From positions 62,001-126,000 of the forward strand of contig NZ_BMMT01000006.1 in NCBI RefSeq assembly GCF_014646075.1: a stretch of 64,000 nt of DNA. The letters run 5' to 3'. Each line of letters begins with the position of its first letter. Positions within the stretch are counted from its first letter, which is position 1. Under the pieces are notes generated by a model that saw only the letters and a list, made by a program, of their open reading frames with translations, was not told the DNA's origin and ran no database searches. The stretch comes from Saccharopolyspora thermophila. GTDB taxonomy: Bacteria > Actinomycetota > Actinomycetes > Mycobacteriales > Pseudonocardiaceae. The translations under genes and the position numbers were made by a program. Positions 41,453 to 48,713 of the stretch are shown here, piece after piece.

Positions 41453-42976
41453 TCACCCGACTGACGGGGGTTGGAACCGGGGTGGGAACCACGCCGGGTG
41501 TGCCTGCTCGAAGGCGTGGGCGATGCGCAGCAGCACGGGTTCCGACCACGCCCCGGCCAGGAACGTGACACCGACCGGAAGTCCGCGGACCTCGCCCGCG
41601 GGCACGCTGATCGCCGGGTAGCCCGCCAGCCCCGGGATCAGCGCGCTGCCGCGCGCCGGCGGATCGCCGTGCACCAGGTCGATCTTCCACGCGGGCCCTC
41701 CGGTGGGCGCCACCAGCGCGTCCAACCGGTGCTCGCGCAGCACGGCGTCGATGCCGTCCTCACGGGACAACCGGCGCATCCGCTGCACGGCCGACACATA
41801 GTCCGGATCGGTGAGGTCGCCGCTGAGGCTGTCGACCAGCTCCAGCGTTTCCTGGCCGAAATAGGGCATTTCCACCTCGGCGTGCGCCCGGTTGTAGGCG
41901 ATGAGCTCGGCGATGCTGCGCGGGTGCTCGCCCGGGGTCGCGGCCAGGTACGCGTCCAGGTGGTGCTTGACCTCCTGCAGCTGCGCCATCATCAGCCCCT
42001 CGTCGGACAGCAGCCGCGACACGCTCGGCACGTCGGCGGGGTCCACGATGGTCGCCCCGGCCGCCGCGAGCACCCGGATGGCCTGCTCGGCCACCGCGTC
42101 GGCATGGTCGTCGTAGCCGAAGAACGACTCGCGCGGCACGCCGATCCGGGTTCCCGCCAGGCTTTCCGCGCCCAGGCAGTCCCGGTAGTCCGAGCGGTGC
42201 CGCCCGGCAGCGGTCGCCGGGTCGCGCTCGTCGATGCCGGTCAGCACGCCCAGCACGGTGGCCGCGTCGGCGACGGTGCGGCACAGCGGCCCGATGGTGT
42301 CCAGGCTGCGCACTCCCGGGATCATGCCCGCGCGGCTGGTCAGCCCGACGGTCGGTTTCAGACCCACGACGCCGTTCACCCCGGCGGGGCCGAGGATCGA
42401 GCCGATGGTCTCGGTGCCCAACGCGACCACCGACAGCCCGGCGGCCACGGCCGCGGCCGACCCGGAGCTGGACCCGTGCGGCGAGCGGTCCAGCTGGTGC
42501 GGGTTGCGGCCCTGGCCACCGCGCGCGCTCCACCCCGCGGAGCCGCTGATCCACCCGCTCTTGTTCGTCTTGCCGAGCACGATCGCACCCGCCGCGCGGA
42601 GTCTGGCGATGACGGTGGCGTCTCGCTCGGGACGCGCACCCAGCAGTGCGGCGGTACCGTTGCTGGTGTGGATCAAGTCTGCGGTTTCGATGTTGTCCTT
42701 CACCAGCACCGGAATTCCGTGCAGGGCGCCGCGGAGGTGACCGCGTCGGCGCTCGGCGTCACGCAGCTCGGCGATCTCCAGCGCCTGCGGGTTGGTCTCG
42801 AGCACGGCGCGCAACTGCGGTCCACGCAGGTTCAGCTGGTCGATGCGGTCGAGATGGTACCGGACCAGTTCGACGGCGCTGAGCTGCCCGGTGGCCATGG
42901 CGGTCTGCAGCTCGGCGATGGTCGCCTCGGCCAGCGCGTCGGCGCGGGCCGAGCTCAGCGTTCCCACTTTTCCCAC
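41453..42976 (-). CDS. Amidase-signature family hydrolase (GatA-like)
   Basis: The 507-aa protein has the Ser-Ser-Lys triad of amidase-signature enzymes: lysine in PVLVKDNIE near residue 93, the glycine/serine-rich [13 protein letters not shown] near 168-180, and the nucleophile serine in GTETIGSI near 190. The family hydrolyses amides, including peptide C-terminal amides and small aliphatic amides; no GatB or GatC lies nearby, so a tRNA-amidotransferase role is unlikely. I kept the GTG at 42976, which has AAAGGA just upstream; an in-frame GTG nine bases downstream is possible. It diverges from the SARP gene and may act in precursor supply, product processing or self-protection; that is inference. 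Confidence 0.9.
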   Translation of the reverse strand: MGKVGTLSSARADALAEATIAELQTAMATGQLSAVELVRYHLDRIDQLNLRGPQLRAVLETNPQALEIAELRDAERRRGHLRGALHGIPVLVKDNIETADLIHTSNGTAALLGARPERDATVIARLRAAGAIVLGKTNKSGWISGSAGWSARGGQGRNPHQLDRSPHGSSSGSAAAVAAGLSVVALGTETIGSILGPAGVNGVVGLKPTVGLTSRAGMIPGVRSLDTIGPLCRTVADAATVLGVLTGIDERDPATAAGRHRSDYRDCLGAESLAGTRIGVPRESFFGYDDHADAVAEQAIRVLAAAGATIVDPADVPSVSRLLSDEGLMMAQLQEVKHHLDAYLAATPGEHPRSIAELIAYNRAHAEVEMPYFGQETLELVDSLSGDLTDPDYVSAVQRMRRLSREDGIDAVLREHRLDALVAPTGGPAWKIDLVHGDPPARGSALIPGLAGYPAISVPAGEVRGLPVGVTFLAGAWSEPVLLRIAHAFEQAHPAWFPPRFQPPSVG

Positions 42977-43274
42977 AGATCCTTTCGGTTCGTTATCGGT
43001 TCCCTATCGGAACGCCGCGCCCCCGAACCGGGGCGGCGCCGACCGGCTCGTCGATATTCCCAGGTCGCGTCCTTATCGTGAGGCGTAAGGCGTCCGGAAC
43101 ATGCCTGCTGTCCGAATCAGCGACCGGAACGAGGACGCGTCAATCCCCCTGTTTCACGGACGGTCAAGTCATTGACCCGATAGAGTGACAACGTGTCCTT
43201 CTGGCACGCTCGGGGGGCTCTTTGCGCACGGGATCAGTTGCTGACCCGCGAGGGAGCAACAGGAAGAAGACTCC
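42977..43274. promoter_or_regulatory. Divergent control region, amidase / SARP gene, with perfect GGTCAA palindrome
   Basis: GGTCAA (43162-43167) and TTGACC (43172-43177) form a perfect inverted repeat around GTCA. It lies just before a candidate -10 TAGAGT (43181-43186), as expected for a repressor or autoregulation site of the SARP gene. The motif TTATCG or TATCGG occurs at 42993-42998, 43005-43010 and 43073-43078. No gene is seen here. Confidence 0.5.
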
Positions 43275-45149
43275 ATGACCGACCGTCTCGAATTCGGGCT
43301 GCTCGGGCCCTTACAAGTCGAGTTCAAAGGAAGGAAGATAGCGATAGGCGGCCCTCGGCAGCGGATCGTGCTGGCCATGTTGCTGCTCAATTCCGACCGG
43401 GTTGTCTCGATCGACCGGATCTCGGAAGCGATCTGGAACGGACACCCCCCGGCAACGGCCAGAACCCAGGTCGCGATCTGCGTCGCAGAATTGCGAAAAA
43501 CATTCAGATCTGCGGGTTATCGGGACGACGTGGTGCTGACCTCCTCGCCCGGATACATGCTGCGCCGCGGCGACCACGTGATCGACCTGCTGACATTCCG
43601 CGCCCGCGTCGCCGAAGCCAGGGCACTGACCCGCCGCAATGAGATGGTCAAGGCCACCGAGGCATACGACGAGGCGCTGTCGCTGTGGCGCGGCCGCGCA
43701 CTGTGCGACATCAATTCCGCAGTAGTGGAGCTGGAGGTCGAACGGCTGCAGGAACAGAAACTCGCCGTCCAGGAGGAGCGCACCGCCCTGCACCTGCAAC
43801 TGGGGCGGCACCGTGAGCTGATCAGCGAACTGACCGCGCTGGTCGAGGAGCAGCCGCTGCGCGAGCAGACCCGGGCGCAGCTCATGCTCGCCCAGTACCG
43901 CGCGGGCCGCCGCGCCGAGGCGATGGAAACCTTCCGCCAGGGCCGGCGGGTCTTCATCGACGAGATCGGCCTGGAACCCGGTCCGGTGCTGCAGGAACTG
44001 CACGAGGCGATCCTCAACGACGACCCGTCGGTGCGGGTTCCGACGCCGCAGCTGCCGACCAGCGCAGCATCCGCGGGCCTCGGCGACATTCCGGCCGACA
44101 TCGAGCCCTTCACCGGGCGAACCACCGAACTGTCCCGTTTGGACGGTCTGTGCGCCGCGCCGCAACCCCGCGTCTGCCTCATCACCGGCACCGCCGGGGT
44201 CGGCAAGAGCGCGCTGGCCGTGCACTGGGCGCACCGGGTGGCCGACCGGTTCCCCGGCGGCGTGCTGCACGCGAACCTGCACGGCTGCTGCCGCGGCCCC
44301 GCGGAGTCCGACGCGCGGGACACGCTGCACACCTTCCTGCGGCAGCTCGGCGTGGCCACCGCGGACATCCCCGCCGACCTGGACGCGGCCGCCGCGCTCT
44401 ACCGCAGCCTCGTACACCAGCGGAAGGTGCTCATACTGCTGGACAACGTGGCCTCCTACCGGCAGATCGAGCACGTCCTGCCCACCGGGCCGGACAGCAA
44501 GGCGGTGGTCACCAGCCGCCACCAGATCAGCGAACTGGTCGCTGCGTCGCTGTGGCTGCGGCTGCAGCCCCTCGGCCACGCCGAGGCCGTCGACCTGCTC
44601 GGCACCCTGCTCGGCAACCGCGCCACGGCCGAGCCGCGGGCGCTGGCCGAGATCGCCGAACTGTGCGACCGGCTGCCCGCCGCCCTGCGCATCGCGGCAA
44701 CCAAGCTCATCGCCAAACCGCACTGGACGCTGCAGCGGCTGGCCAGCCGGCTCCGCGACCCGCGCACCCGGCTGGACCACCTGGAGCACGGCGAGCAGAG
44801 CCTGCGTCGGCGGCTGCAGTCCAGCATCCAGCAGTTGCCTGCGGACGTGGCCCGCACCTTCCGGCAACTGGGCGGCCTGGAGACCACCGAGTTCAGTCTG
44901 CACGACGCGATCACTCTCCTGCGACTCGATCCGCACGAGGCGGAGGATCTCGTGGAGAGCCTGGTGGACGCTCACCTGCTGGAAGGCGTACCCGCGATGG
45001 GTTCCGAGGAGATCCGCTACCGGTTCCAGCCGCTGCTCAGCGCGTTCGCGACGGAACTGCACCGCGCCGACGTGCGGGCGGCCGAAACCGCCCGCACGCC
45101 CAGGCTGGTGGCCAAACCGGGCAAGGCGGAGCTGAGGTTCGTCATGTGA
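43275..45149 (+). CDS. AfsR-type SARP transcriptional activator (winged helix - BTAD - NB-ARC)
   Basis: The 624-aa protein starts with an OmpR-like winged-helix DNA-binding domain (about 5-100, beginning RLEFGLLGPLQV). A bacterial transcriptional activation domain follows (about 105-255), ending in the usual FIDEIGLEPGPVLQELHEAIL. From about 275 to 520 it has an NB-ARC ATPase with Walker A GTAGVGKSAL near 302-312. The long TPR region of full AfsR proteins is absent, so this is a medium-length SARP. Such regulators activate antibiotic gene clusters by binding direct repeats near -35 elements. It is most probably the cluster's pathway-specific activator. Confidence 0.95.
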   Translation: MTDRLEFGLLGPLQVEFKGRKIAIGGPRQRIVLAMLLLNSDRVVSIDRISEAIWNGHPPATARTQVAICVAELRKTFRSAGYRDDVVLTSSPGYMLRRGDHVIDLLTFRARVAEARALTRRNEMVKATEAYDEALSLWRGRALCDINSAVVELEVERLQEQKLAVQEERTALHLQLGRHRELISELTALVEEQPLREQTRAQLMLAQYRAGRRAEAMETFRQGRRVFIDEIGLEPGPVLQELHEAILNDDPSVRVPTPQLPTSAASAGLGDIPADIEPFTGRTTELSRLDGLCAAPQPRVCLITGTAGVGKSALAVHWAHRVADRFPGGVLHANLHGCCRGPAESDARDTLHTFLRQLGVATADIPADLDAAAALYRSLVHQRKVLILLDNVASYRQIEHVLPTGPDSKAVVTSRHQISELVAASLWLRLQPLGHAEAVDLLGTLLGNRATAEPRALAEIAELCDRLPAALRIAATKLIAKPHWTLQRLASRLRDPRTRLDHLEHGEQSLRRRLQSSIQQLPADVARTFRQLGGLETTEFSLHDAITLLRLDPHEAEDLVESLVDAHLLEGVPAMGSEEIRYRFQPLLSAFATELHRADVRAAETARTPRLVAKPGKAELRFVM

Positions 45150-45159
45150 GGGCCGCGCG

Positions 45160-45189
45160 GACCGGCCGCGCCGCCCCGCGCGTCCGGTC
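45160..45189. terminator. Bidirectional hairpin between SARP and carbamoyltransferase genes
   Basis: Positions 45160-45171 (GACCGGCCGCGC) pair with 45178-45189 (GCGCGTCCGGTC) with one mismatch and a 6-base loop. It fills most of the 38-bp gap between the convergent genes and reaches into the carbamoyltransferase stop codon. Confidence 0.6.
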
Positions 45190-46129
45190 AGAGCGCCCAC
45201 TCCAGCACGGCCATCGCGCTGTGCATCTTGTCCCCGGCCTGGTCGAAGGCAATCGACCGCGGCCCGTCCAGCACGGCCGCGGTCGTCTCCTCGCCACGGT
45301 GCGCGGGCAGGTCGTGCATGAACCACGCGTTCGGGTAGCCGTCGAGCAGCTGCTCGTTGACCTGGAACGGGGCGAAGGTGCGGCGCCAGTCCGGGTCGGG
45401 CTTGGTGGTGCCGGTGGTCTGCCACCGCGTCGTGTAGACGATGTCGACGTCACTGGGCAGCTCGGCCATGTCGTGGGTTTCCCGCAGCACCGAGCCGGAT
45501 TCCGCGGCGTACCGCTCGGCCTGCTCCCGCACCGCCGGCGCCAGCCCGTACCCCGGCGGGGTCCGCAGGTGCAGTTCGGTGCGCTCGAACCGGGTCAGCG
45601 ACAGCGCGAGTGCCACCGCGGTGCTGTTGCCCTCGCCGACATAGAGCACCCGGATCCCGTCGATTCCGCCCAGGTGACGCTGGATCGTGGTGAGGTCGGT
45701 CAGCGCCTGCGTGGGGTGCTCGTGGGCGCTCATCGCGTTGATCACCGCCATGCCCGGCGGTTCGGCCAGCGCCCGCAGTTCCTCGGTGCTGCCCGCGGTG
45801 CGGCACACCAGGCCGTCGAGCATCCGGGACAGCACCTGCGCGGTGTCCTCGATCGTCTCACCGGTGTTGAGCTGCAGATCTCCCGGCCCGTAGCTGATGA
45901 TCCGGGCACCCAGCCGCAGCGCAGCCGCGGAGAACGCGGTCCGGGTGCGGGTGGAGGTCTTGCGGAAGTAGATGCCGACGACGGCCCCGGCCAGCGGTTC
46001 CGCGGACCGCTCGCCGCGGGAGAACTCGACGCCGCGCTGGACGATCTCGCGTATCTCGCCGAGCCCCAGGTCCGCAAGCGAGATGAGATCACCGCGCACG
46101 GGTCCGCGGCTCGCGCTGGGAGCTGCCAT
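45188..46129 (-). CDS. Ornithine/aspartate carbamoyltransferase family protein with altered amino-acid site
   Basis: The 313-aa protein has the carbamoyl-phosphate motif STRTRT (near residue 55) and the HPTQ motif (near 135). The ornithine-binding motif HCLP of ornithine carbamoyltransferases reads HDLP here (HDLPAHRGEE), and no SMG loop is seen in the matching segment (YTTRWQTTG). The amino substrate is therefore probably not ornithine. Viomycin and capreomycin gene clusters encode relatives (VioL/CmnL) that carbamoylate the side chain of a Dap residue. With Dap genes in the same cluster, the same reaction is an attractive proposal, but it is inference. The ATG at 46129 follows GGAGG with good spacing; a GTG directly before it is possible. 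Confidence 0.85.
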   Translation of the reverse strand: MAAPSASRGPVRGDLISLADLGLGEIREIVQRGVEFSRGERSAEPLAGAVVGIYFRKTSTRTRTAFSAAALRLGARIISYGPGDLQLNTGETIEDTAQVLSRMLDGLVCRTAGSTEELRALAEPPGMAVINAMSAHEHPTQALTDLTTIQRHLGGIDGIRVLYVGEGNSTAVALALSLTRFERTELHLRTPPGYGLAPAVREQAERYAAESGSVLRETHDMAELPSDVDIVYTTRWQTTGTTKPDPDWRRTFAPFQVNEQLLDGYPNAWFMHDLPAHRGEETTAAVLDGPRSIAFDQAGDKMHSAMAVLEWAL

Positions 46130-46286
46130 CACGCCATCCTCCGTTCGGACGAATCATTTCGACCGCGCTCCGGACCCTGGCCAGAGCACGGCATGAGCAG
46201 CCTGGCATGCCGCGTTATCCGCGCCATATCAACCGCACAACCGGGGATGGTGGACTCGCTGGTCGGCACCAGGCAGAGTCGGGTGC

Positions 46287-47117
46287 ATGACAGACGTCCT
46301 GCGCTACGCCGCGTTCACCACCGATCCTGCGGGCGGCAACCCCGCCGGTGTCGTGCTCGACGCAGACGGGCTCGACGACGCCGCCATGCAGCGGATCGCC
46401 GCCGAGGTCGGCTACTCGGAGACCGCGTTCGCCAGCCCGGCCGGTGACCACCGCTACCGGCTGCGCTACTTCAGCCCCCTGGCCGAGGTGGCGTTCTGCG
46501 GCCACGCCACGGTCGCCACCGCGGTGGCGCTGGCCGAGCGCGACGGGCCCGGCAACCTCGTCTTCGACACGAAGGCGGGCAGCGTGCGGGTGCGCACGCA
46601 GCAGCGGGACACCGTCGTCGCCAGCCTCACCAGCGTGCCGAGCAGCTCACGGCCCGCGACCGAGGACGAACTCGGCCGCGCGCTGGCGGCGCTGGGATGG
46701 TCGGTGGCGGACCTGGACCCGGACTGGCCGCCGCACGTCGCGTACGCCGGCAACGACCACCTCGTGCTGGCCGCGCGCACCCGCGAGCGCCTGGCGGAGC
46801 TGGACTACGACTTCGACGCCCTCGGCGACCTGATGCGCGACCGCGGCTGGACCACGGTGCAGTTGTTCTGGCCGGAAAACGCAGGCACCGTGCACGCCCG
46901 CGACCCGTTCCCGGTCGGCGGCGTGGTGGAGGACCCCGCCACCGGTGCCGCGGCGGCGGCCTTCGGCGGTTACCTGCGCGCCACCGGGCGGGTCCGCGAA
47001 CCGCGGCGGCTGACCATCGTTCAGGGCGAGGACATGGGCCGGCGCAGCGAACTCGTCGTCGACGTCGACCCCGACGACCCACGCATCACCGTGACCGGCG
47101 CGGCCACCCGCATCTGA
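46287..47117 (+). CDS. PhzF-family isomerase/epimerase-fold protein
   Basis: The 276-aa protein shows the PhzF pattern: FTTDPAGGNPAGVV at the N terminus, the catalytic glutamate in GYSETAF (near residue 47), CGHATVAT near 71-78, and DPATGAAAAAFGGY near 214. PhzF in phenazine biosynthesis isomerises trans-2,3-dihydro-3-hydroxyanthranilate; most homologues have unknown substrates, and no other phenazine genes lie here. It is divergent from the carbamoyltransferase gene (157-bp gap). Whether it belongs to the peptide cluster is open. Confidence 0.92.
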   Translation: MTDVLRYAAFTTDPAGGNPAGVVLDADGLDDAAMQRIAAEVGYSETAFASPAGDHRYRLRYFSPLAEVAFCGHATVATAVALAERDGPGNLVFDTKAGSVRVRTQQRDTVVASLTSVPSSSRPATEDELGRALAALGWSVADLDPDWPPHVAYAGNDHLVLAARTRERLAELDYDFDALGDLMRDRGWTTVQLFWPENAGTVHARDPFPVGGVVEDPATGAAAAAFGGYLRATGRVREPRRLTIVQGEDMGRRSELVVDVDPDDPRITVTGAATRI

Positions 47118-47218
47118 CGCGAATCGCCACGCGCCGCACCAGGATCAGGCACATGGGCCGGGGCCTGCCCGAGTTCGTCTGCACGCTCGGTACCCCGGGC
47201 GGGGCAACTCCCGGCGAG

Positions 47219-47818
47219 TCAGGAATTGACGCCGGTGAGGGCGAAGAACTCCTGCCGGGAGCGGGGGTCCTGGCGGAGGGTGCCCAGCAGCGTGGAGGTG
47301 ACGGTGCTGGACCCGATGGCCTGCACGCCACGCAACGTCATGCACGTGTGCTCGGCCTCGACGACCACGCCAACGCCCTTCGGCTGCAACTGGTCGGCCA
47401 GCCAGTCCGCGACCTGCTTGGTCAGCCGCTCCTGGACCTGCGGGCGGCAGGCGAAGTGCTCGACGACGCGGGCCAGCTTGGACAGCCCGAGGATGCGTTC
47501 CCCGGGCAGGTAGCCGACGTGCGCGACGCCGACGAACGGCAGCAGGTGGTGCTCGCAGACCGAGCGGACCGGGATCGACCGAGCCAGCACCAGTTCGTCG
47601 TACCGCTCCTCGTTCGGGAAGGTGGTCAGGTCGAACGGCCGCGGGCTGAACAGCTCCGCGTAGGCGCGGGCCATCCGGCCCGGCGTGTCGCGCAGGCTCT
47701 CACCGTCGGTGGAGATGCCCAATGCGTGCAGCAGGTCGGCCGCGGCCTTCTCGGCGGCGGCGAGATCGATCTCCCCGTCGGGTTCGTGGACGACGTGCAG
47801 GGCCGGTGCGGAGGTCAT
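47219..47818 (-). CDS. folE: GTP cyclohydrolase I
   Basis: The 199-aa protein has the zinc-binding and catalytic motifs SVCEHHLLPF (near 84-93) and EAEHTCMTLRG (near 155-165), and the GLSKLARVVEHFACRPQVQE stretch of FolE. It converts GTP to 7,8-dihydroneopterin triphosphate, the first step of folate and pterin synthesis, and can also feed deazapurine or pterin secondary pathways. Ribosome site GAGGAAG upstream of the ATG. It converges with the PhzF-like gene and diverges from the winged-helix regulator. It could be a second folE copy, since no other folate genes are nearby. Confidence 0.95.
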   Translation of the reverse strand: MTSAPALHVVHEPDGEIDLAAAEKAAADLLHALGISTDGESLRDTPGRMARAYAELFSPRPFDLTTFPNEERYDELVLARSIPVRSVCEHHLLPFVGVAHVGYLPGERILGLSKLARVVEHFACRPQVQERLTKQVADWLADQLQPKGVGVVVEAEHTCMTLRGVQAIGSSTVTSTLLGTLRQDPRSRQEFFALTGVNS

Positions 47819-47876
47819 CAGCGTGCTTCCTCGGGTCGATCGCGGTCGGCGACGCCGCGGGCTTTTTCACCAAAGA

Positions 47877-47906
47877 ACGCTAGTCTTATTCGTCGCGCCG
47901 AGTCAA
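47877..47906 (-). promoter_or_regulatory. Candidate folE promoter
   Basis: On the minus strand TTGACT (47906-47901) and TAGCGT (47882-47877) are spaced by 18 bp, a good match to actinobacterial housekeeping promoters (TTGAC and TAnnnT). Transcription would start about 50-55 bp before the folE ATG. Confidence 0.55.
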
Positions 47907-47938
47907 TGGACGTGGTCAAGCTCGCACCACACCCGATA

Positions 47939-47958
47939 GCACCCATCACAATGGGTGC
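47939..47958. promoter_or_regulatory. Perfect 8-bp palindrome operator between folE and its divergent regulator
   Basis: GCACCCAT (47939-47946) and ATGGGTGC (47951-47958) are perfect inverted repeats around CACA. The site lies 21 bp before the regulator ATG and about 32 bp upstream of the candidate folE -35. A -10-like TACTGT at 47967-47972 would give a leaderless regulator transcript. Autoregulation through this site is likely. Confidence 0.6.
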
Positions 47959-47978
47959 GAAGACGCTACTGTAGGGGC

Positions 47979-48713
47979 ATGCTTCCCGGCGAGCGATCCT
48001 CGGTGGCGGCCCTCGCCGCGCTGGACGACGAACTGCGGCGTGGAATGTATGAGTTCATCCGGCGCGCCCGGCGGCCGGTCGCCCGCGACGAGGCCGCCGC
48101 GGCGGTCGGCATCTCCCGCAAGCTCGCCGCCTTCCACCTCGACAAGCTCGTCGCGGCCGGTCTGCTGTGCGCGCACTTCGAGCCCGTCGGCGGCATCCGC
48201 AAGGTGGGGCGCACGCCAAAGGTGTACGAGCCGACCCGCACCGACATCCGGGTGAGCATCCCGCCCCGCCAGCACGATCTGCTGGCCGACATCCTGCTCG
48301 ACGCGGTGCTCACCGAAGGCGAGCGGGAGACCGCGGCGCAGGCGGCCATGCGCGTGGCGCGGGAGCGCGGGCATCAGCTCGGCACCGCCGAACGGCAGCG
48401 CAACCGGCCCGGCCGGTTGGGCGTGGAGCGGGCGCTGACCCGGTCCGAGGAGGTCCTCGCGGCGCACGGCTTCGAACCCGACCGGGAGACCCCGACGTGC
48501 GTCCGGCTCCGCAACTGCCCGTTCCACCCGCTGGCGGCCCGGGCACCGGAACTCGTGTGCGGCCTCACCCAGGCGTTCCTGTCCGGGTTCCTCGACGGCC
48601 TGCACGCCCGCACCACCGACGCGGTGCTCGACCCGCGGCCCGGGGAGTGCTGCGTGGCCCTGGTCAGCGCGCCTCGGCGCGCCGCCGCAGCAGAGCCAGG
48701 GTCGACGTCATGA
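47979..48713 (+). CDS. Winged-helix regulator with C-terminal cysteines (ArsR/SufR-like)
   Basis: I chose ATG 47979 (244 aa). The N-terminal 80 residues are a winged helix (AALDDELRRGMYEFIRR then AAAAVGISRKLAAFHLDKL). The C-terminal half holds cysteines at CVRLRNCPFHPL, ELVCGL and GECC. This order recalls the SufR group, in which three cysteines bind an iron-sulfur cluster, but I cannot confirm which residues match. It overlaps the end of the convergent NB-ARC gene by 50 bp. The perfect palindrome in front of it suggests autoregulation and possibly redox- or iron-dependent control of folE. Confidence 0.88.
   Translation: MLPGERSSVAALAALDDELRRGMYEFIRRARRPVARDEAAAAVGISRKLAAFHLDKLVAAGLLCAHFEPVGGIRKVGRTPKVYEPTRTDIRVSIPPRQHDLLADILLDAVLTEGERETAAQAAMRVARERGHQLGTAERQRNRPGRLGVERALTRSEEVLAAHGFEPDRETPTCVRLRNCPFHPLAARAPELVCGLTQAFLSGFLDGLHARTTDAVLDPRPGECCVALVSAPRRAAAAEPGSTS

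Noticed and set aside
41453..42976. GatA subunit of tRNA amidotransferase
   Set aside because: No gatB or gatC lies nearby; the gene sits inside a secondary-metabolite cluster next to its regulator, so a stand-alone amidase is more likely.
46287..47117. Phenazine biosynthesis because of the PhzF-like protein
   Set aside because: No other phz gene is present, and PhzF homologues are widespread with unrelated roles.
47118..47218. Terminator between the PhzF-like gene and folE
   Set aside because: Only weak dyads were found in the 101-bp convergent gap, none clear enough to report.
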